18,379 nucleotides of DNA, from positions 1-18,379 of the forward strand of contig CALMJO010000271.1 of NCBI GenBank assembly GCA_937864375.1, in the 5' to 3' direction. The notes below the pieces were generated by a model, which had not been told where the DNA came from, made no database searches, and was given only the letters and a program-made list of their open reading frames with translations. The translations under genes were made by a program, and so were the position numbers. Below are positions 15,243 to 18,379 of the stretch, one piece after another. The stretch comes from an uncultured Spirochaetota bacterium (lineage in GTDB: Bacteria; Spirochaetota; UBA4802; UBA5368). Within the stretch, counting starts at the first letter, position 1; the number at the start of each line of letters is the position of its first letter.

Positions 15243-16184
15243 ATGGCCCAGATACTTTTTCACATCTTCATATTCCCTGGAATCCTGTTCCTGCTGGTGA
15301 TGAGCTTCCTCATCGAGTTCATCGACCGCAAGCTCCATGCCAGGCTCCAGAACCGCGTGGGCCCTCCCTGGTTCCAGCCGCTGGCCGACTTCATCAAGCT
15401 CCTGGGCAAGGAGGTGGTAATTACTGACGAGGCGGACGTGACGATCTTCCGCGTCATGCCGCTCGTCGCGCTCACGGCCGCCGTCACGGCGTTCTTCTAC
15501 ATCCCGCTGTGGGGAACCGAGGCGATTTACTCCTTCAACGGAGACCTCATCGTGGTGCTCTACCTCCTGACCCTCCCCACGCTCTCGTTCTTCCTGGGCG
15601 GCTGGTATTCGCGCAGCGTGTACTCGGCGATAGGCGCGACGCGTGCGCTCACGCAGCTTTTCGCATACGAGGTGCCGCTGCTGCTGTCCGTCCTCGCATC
15701 GGCGCTCCTGGCGGGGACATGGTCGCTTTCCGAACTCACGCGCTTCTACGACGCGCACCCCGGCTGGTGGCTCTTCAACCTCGTGGGCTTCGTCGTGGCT
15801 CTCATCGCGCTCCTGGGCAAGCTCGAAAAGGTTCCCTTCGACATTCCCGAGGCGGAGACCGAAATCGTGGCCGGATACCTCACCGAATACAGCGGGAGCC
15901 TCTACGCTTTCATTCGCCTCGCGCTCAACGTGGAGATGATTGTGGGATCGGCGCTCCTGGCGGCGGTTTTCTTTCCATGGGGACTCTCGTGCGGACCGCT
16001 CGCGGGCTTCGCCTTCTTCATCCTCAAGCTCCTCGTAATCATGGCACTCATCACGCTGTTACGGTCGGCGCTCGCGCGCTTGCGCATTGACCAGATGATC
16101 CAGTTCTGCTGGAAATACGTTTCGACGCTCGCCTTCGCGCAGGTGATCGCCACGCTCATATTCAAAGGGGTGTTCGTGAAATGA
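15243..16184 (+). CDS. Hydrogenase membrane subunit, NuoH-like (HyfC/HycD/EchB/MbhM type)
   Basis: 313 residues, about eight membrane helices. ATG follows GAGGAC. Family hallmarks: EFIDRKLHARLQNRVGPP (25-42), then FQPLADFIKLLGKE (44-57), and EKVPFDIPEAETEIVAGY (195-212) with the acidic loop between helices that is conserved from Ech to complex I. It forms the heel that joins the peripheral hydrogenase arm to the antiporter-like subunits and transmits redox-driven conformational change. It overlaps the next gene by 4 bp (ATGA). In a hydrogenase no quinone is needed, so the quinone-cavity role of NuoH is probably lost or vestigial (inference). Confidence 0.93.
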   Translation: MAQILFHIFIFPGILFLLVMSFLIEFIDRKLHARLQNRVGPPWFQPLADFIKLLGKEVVITDEADVTIFRVMPLVALTAAVTAFFYIPLWGTEAIYSFNGDLIVVLYLLTLPTLSFFLGGWYSRSVYSAIGATRALTQLFAYEVPLLLSVLASALLAGTWSLSELTRFYDAHPGWWLFNLVGFVVALIALLGKLEKVPFDIPEAETEIVAGYLTEYSGSLYAFIRLALNVEMIVGSALLAAVFFPWGLSCGPLAGFAFFILKLLVIMALITLLRSALARLRIDQMIQFCWKYVSTLAFAQVIATLIFKGVFVK

Positions 16185-16564
16185 AAAAACCCGCCGCCAT
16201 GACCCGACAGCTCCTTCGCTCGCTTTTCGCGAAGCCCGCGACGTCGCGCTATCCCTACGAACCGTCGAAGCTTCCCAGGGGCACCCGGGGACGCCTCAAA
16301 TTCGACCCGGCAAAATGCATAGGCTGCAGGCTGTGCGTGCGCGACTGCCCCGCTGGGGGCATCGAGGTTACGAAAACCGGCGACCGGCAGTTCGAGGTCG
16401 TGATCGACCTGGGAAAATGCATCTACTGCGGACAGTGCGCCGAAAACTGCAACAAGGAAGCCATCATGCTGAGCGACGATTTCGAGCTCGCCGAGCTCCA
16501 AAACAGCAAGCTGGTGCTCCGTTACGATGTCAAGCCTGAACGAAAGCCTGCGCCGGAGTCTTGA
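16181..16564 (+). CDS. Hydrogenase ferredoxin-like subunit, NuoI-like, two [4Fe-4S] clusters
   Basis: 127 residues, start fixed by ATGA overlap with the NuoH-like gene. Two 4Fe-4S motifs: C46-x2-C49-x2-C52-x3-C56-P and C80-x2-C83-x2-C86-x3-C90. The second is followed by N91 in place of the usual proline. The basic N-terminal part (KKPAAMTRQLLRSLFAKP) may contact the membrane or the NuoB-like subunit. This is the electron entry or exit port of the complex; in ferredoxin-linked group 4 hydrogenases it docks soluble ferredoxin. With no NuoEFG-type or formate dehydrogenase genes nearby, ferredoxin is the most likely partner. Its last 38 bases overlap the protease gene. Confidence 0.92.
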   Translation: MKKPAAMTRQLLRSLFAKPATSRYPYEPSKLPRGTRGRLKFDPAKCIGCRLCVRDCPAGGIEVTKTGDRQFEVVIDLGKCIYCGQCAENCNKEAIMLSDDFELAELQNSKLVLRYDVKPERKPAPES

Positions 16565-17051
16565 GGGCGCACGGCGGGTAGCCGTCCTCGGGGTGGGCTC
16601 TGAGCTGCGCGGTGACGACGGCGTGGGGCTTGTCGCCATTCGCGAGCTCGAGCGCATAAACCCCGGCCTCGTGAAAGGGTGCGCCCTGGGCGTCTACTGG
16701 GGCTCCACGGCCCCGGAAAACCTCACCGGCGCCATCCGCGAATTCAATCCCTCGCACCTCGTGATCATCGACGCCGCGATGCTCTCCCTTCCGCCGGGAG
16801 GCGCGCGCATCATAGAGCGCGGGGAGATAGGCGGGATTTCCTTTTCCACGCACCGCCTTCCCATGAACATCCTCGTGGACTACATCGTTTCCAGCATTCC
16901 CTGCGCGCTCGTCATCGTGGGCATACAGCCCTCCGCGACCGGGCTCTGCTGCGACGTGGATCCCGCGGTGGCCGAGGGAGGCCGCGCCGTCGCGCGTGCG
17001 GTCGCCAGGGCGCTTGTGCCCCTGGCGGACGGGCCGCACGATTGCACATAA
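16527..17051 (+). CDS. Hydrogenase maturation endopeptidase (HycI/HyaD family, peptidase M52)
   Basis: 174 residues. The family glycine-rich start GVGSELRGDDGVG (22-34) is present. The three nickel-sensing or metal-binding positions known from HybD/HycI map to D31, D82 (LVIIDAA) and H109 (FSTHRLP). These proteases bind the nickel inserted in the large subunit and then cut off its C-terminal tail. The partner here is the large subunit encoded at 14006-15220, which has such a tail. The gene begins 38 bp inside the NuoI-like gene without an obvious ribosome binding site; the next in-frame start (GTG at V23) would remove conserved sequence, so ATG 16527 is kept. Other maturation genes (hypABCDEF) are not in the window. 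Confidence 0.92.
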   Translation: MSSLNESLRRSLEGARRVAVLGVGSELRGDDGVGLVAIRELERINPGLVKGCALGVYWGSTAPENLTGAIREFNPSHLVIIDAAMLSLPPGGARIIERGEIGGISFSTHRLPMNILVDYIVSSIPCALVIVGIQPSATGLCCDVDPAVAEGGRAVARAVARALVPLADGPHDCT

Positions 17052-17063
17052 CGGCATCGCGGC

Positions 17064-18059
17064 TCAGACTGCGCGAAACCTCGCCGGGCTCCCGCCGTCC
17101 GGGACGGCCTTCCCTTCTTTCACGAGGTGCTCGACCGTGAGCACGACCCATCCCTCCGCCATCATGCGCTTGATCCGCCCCTCGCCGTGGTAGAGCGCGA
17201 CGAGCAGCTCCTTCACGCTCGCCCCCTTCCTGCCTTTCGCCCTGAGCGCCGCGAGAGTGTCGTCGATCCTCCTGCGCCGCCAAGAGATGAGTTCGCGGAT
17301 GCGCTCGCGCGGCGCGGTCACCGGGCTCCCGTGCGCGCACAGGACCAGCTCGAGCCGGGGAAGCTCGAGCATCTCCTCGAGCGAGGAAATATATTTCATG
17401 ATGTCGGACTTGGGCGGGCCCAGCCAGGGGGTGACGGTCCTGAGCACGTTGTCGCCGGAAAAGAGCACGCCCCGTCCCGGGTGGTACAGCGATATGTGAT
17501 CGTCCGAATGGCCGGGAGACGGGAACACGCTCCATTCCTCGCCGTTTATGCGTATGGGGCCCCTCTCCTCGATTATGAAGTCCGGATCCGGAACGAAATC
17601 GATCCCGAATAGCCTGCTGTAATACAGGTTCACGACGGGCGAGGCGATGCGGTTCAGGAGGTAGCGCGCGGGCGAATCTGCGACGTCGCCAAAGAGCGTT
17701 CCCCCGCGCTCGTAGGAGGAGCGGTAGCTCCCGCGCGAGGAAACGAGCGACGCAGTCTTCGCCGTCATGGCGACGGAAATGCCGAGCTCGTCCCTGAGCG
17801 CCTTCATCCCTGAAAAATGGTCCGGGTGCGCGTGGCTGGGAATGATGCGCGTTATGTTGAATTCCATGCTCCCGGCGCAGCACTCTTCCAGCCGCCTGAA
17901 CTCACGCACGAAGAAGCGCACAGAGCGCGTGTCCCCGTAACCGGCGTCGTAGATGATGCCGTCGGGGCCCGGCAGCACGTACAGGTTCACCTGGGGTTTT
18001 AACGCGCCAAGCGCCCCCCGCTCGGTGATCATGAAAATTCCCGGACTGACTTCCTTCAT
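17064..18059 (-). CDS. Metallo-beta-lactamase-fold hydrolase
   Basis: 331 residues from ATG 18059; an upstream in-frame GTG at 18068 sits only 2 nt from the AGGGGG site, too close to be used comfortably. All metal ligands of a two-metal MBL site are present: H76, H78, D80 and H81 (SHAHPDHFSG), H184 (PGHSDDH), D203 (SGDN) and H243 (CAHGSP). A helical C-terminal part (about 255-331) looks like the winged-helix tail found in many MBL hydrolases of the glyoxalase II/LACTB2-like type. Substrate unknown; thioester, lactone or nucleic-acid hydrolysis all occur in the superfamily. It runs convergently to the hydrogenase operon with only 12 bp between stops, so a functional link to hydrogenase is not implied. 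Confidence 0.88.
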   Translation of the reverse strand: MKEVSPGIFMITERGALGALKPQVNLYVLPGPDGIIYDAGYGDTRSVRFFVREFRRLEECCAGSMEFNITRIIPSHAHPDHFSGMKALRDELGISVAMTAKTASLVSSRGSYRSSYERGGTLFGDVADSPARYLLNRIASPVVNLYYSRLFGIDFVPDPDFIIEERGPIRINGEEWSVFPSPGHSDDHISLYHPGRGVLFSGDNVLRTVTPWLGPPKSDIMKYISSLEEMLELPRLELVLCAHGSPVTAPRERIRELISWRRRRIDDTLAALRAKGRKGASVKELLVALYHGEGRIKRMMAEGWVVLTVEHLVKEGKAVPDGGSPARFRAV

Positions 18060-18232
18060 GCCGCTCACCGCCCCCTGTGAAACTTCCCGGTGTTCTTGTA
18101 CAGTGCGGGCTCGTTTTTTCCAGTAAATTTTTTACGACGCGCACCTTGACGCGTGTGATTATTTTTCCGGGGCGGCCGGCGGCAACGGGCATGGCTCGCC
18201 CACTATAGAGACGCAGGTATGGGCGGAAATGC

Positions 18233-18379
18233 CTAGTATGAGTACGCGCGGCGGTATATTCTGCGGGGCGGTTCTCCTTTCGGATCGTCAGGGAAGTCTC
18301 CCCAGTACATTTCCCAGCACTTAATGTCCTTTACAGACCTTTGGCAGATTCCATAGTCCGGAAAAACTGCATAGTTAAG
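18233..18379 (-). CDS. Possible 3' end of an unidentified gene, cut by the window edge
   Basis: On the minus strand a frame is open from the window edge to TAG at 18233-18235, giving 48 residues. It ends KCWEMYWGDFPDDPKG and then EPPRRIYRRAYSY. It is rich in Trp, Tyr, Pro and charged residues with two cysteines, which looks more like the end of a real protein than a random frame, but 49 codons is short enough to be chance in such DNA. No family is recognised. If real, it would be on the same strand as the MBL gene and upstream of it, separated by about 170 bases. Confidence 0.35.
   Translation of the reverse strand, partial: LNYAVFPDYGICQRSVKDIKCWEMYWGDFPDDPKGEPPRRIYRRAYSY

Larger units (their letters stand above)
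7161..17051 (+). other. Operon for a complex I-like energy-converting [NiFe] hydrogenase (group 4) plus maturation protease
   Basis: Twelve consecutive + strand genes. Order by homology: antiporter-like 1 (NuoL/M), antiporter-like 2 (NuoL with long C-terminus), antiporter-like 3 (NuoN/MrpD), NuoJ, NuoK, NuoA, NuoB, NuoC, NuoD with Ni-Fe ligands, NuoH, NuoI, and a HycI-type protease. Gaps are at most 29 bp; overlaps occur at 8609-8612 (ATGA), 12401-12408, 16181-16184 (ATGA) and 16527-16564, so the unit is almost certainly cotranscribed. NuoE, F and G counterparts are absent, as is any formate or CO dehydrogenase gene. The natural reading is ferredoxin-linked hydrogen turnover coupled to proton or sodium translocation; direction and ion are not readable from sequence. 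Confidence 0.88.

Overview
The window is GC-rich bacterial DNA with tight, well-annotated-looking operons and good Shine-Dalgarno sequences. Its centrepiece is an energy-converting [NiFe] hydrogenase, so the host is probably an anaerobe or facultative anaerobe. The sequence does not let me name the phylum with confidence; Spirochaetota or Desulfobacterota would fit the gene content, but this is a guess. I found no tRNA, rRNA, CRISPR array or recognisable insertion sequence.

Left region (1-4861, + strand): a probable metabolic operon. It holds a zinc-dependent medium-chain dehydrogenase (5' end cut by the window), the N- and C-terminal halves of a transketolase as two genes, a protein with two SCP2-like halves, and an extended short-chain dehydrogenase/epimerase. 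The genes likely act on a sugar or polyol, but the substrate cannot be read from the sequence.

Middle region (4862-7160): a stretch of visibly lower GC, with longer non-coding spacers and two convergent genes for exported proteins of unknown function, a probable lipoprotein (+) and a small secreted protein (-). A candidate terminator and a candidate sigma70-type promoter lie in the first spacer. An inverted-repeat motif lies in the AT-rich leader of the hydrogenase operon.

Main region (7161-17051, + strand): twelve tightly packed genes, most with gaps under 30 bp or with overlaps. They encode three antiporter-like subunits (NuoL/M/N family), then NuoJ-, NuoK-, NuoA-, NuoB-, NuoC-, NuoD-, NuoH- and NuoI-like subunits, and finally a HycI-type hydrogenase maturation protease. 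The NuoD-like subunit keeps both CxxC pairs that bind the Ni-Fe site (C66/C69 and C356/C359) and has a 42-residue tail beyond the expected cleavage site, so it is a genuine [NiFe] hydrogenase large subunit and not a quinone-reducing NuoD. The set matches all eleven core subunits of complex I (lacking the NADH module NuoEFG) but with a hydrogen active site. Electrons probably pass between ferredoxin, the two [4Fe-4S] clusters of the NuoI-like subunit, the proximal cluster of the NuoB-like subunit and the Ni-Fe site, coupled to ion movement through the membrane arm. The NuoA-like subunit is the most unusual part, because the well-studied group 4 hydrogenases are not known to have a clear separate counterpart.

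Right region (17064-18379, - strand): a metallo-beta-lactamase-fold hydrolase convergent with the hydrogenase operon, a short spacer, and the possible C-terminal end of another gene running off the window.
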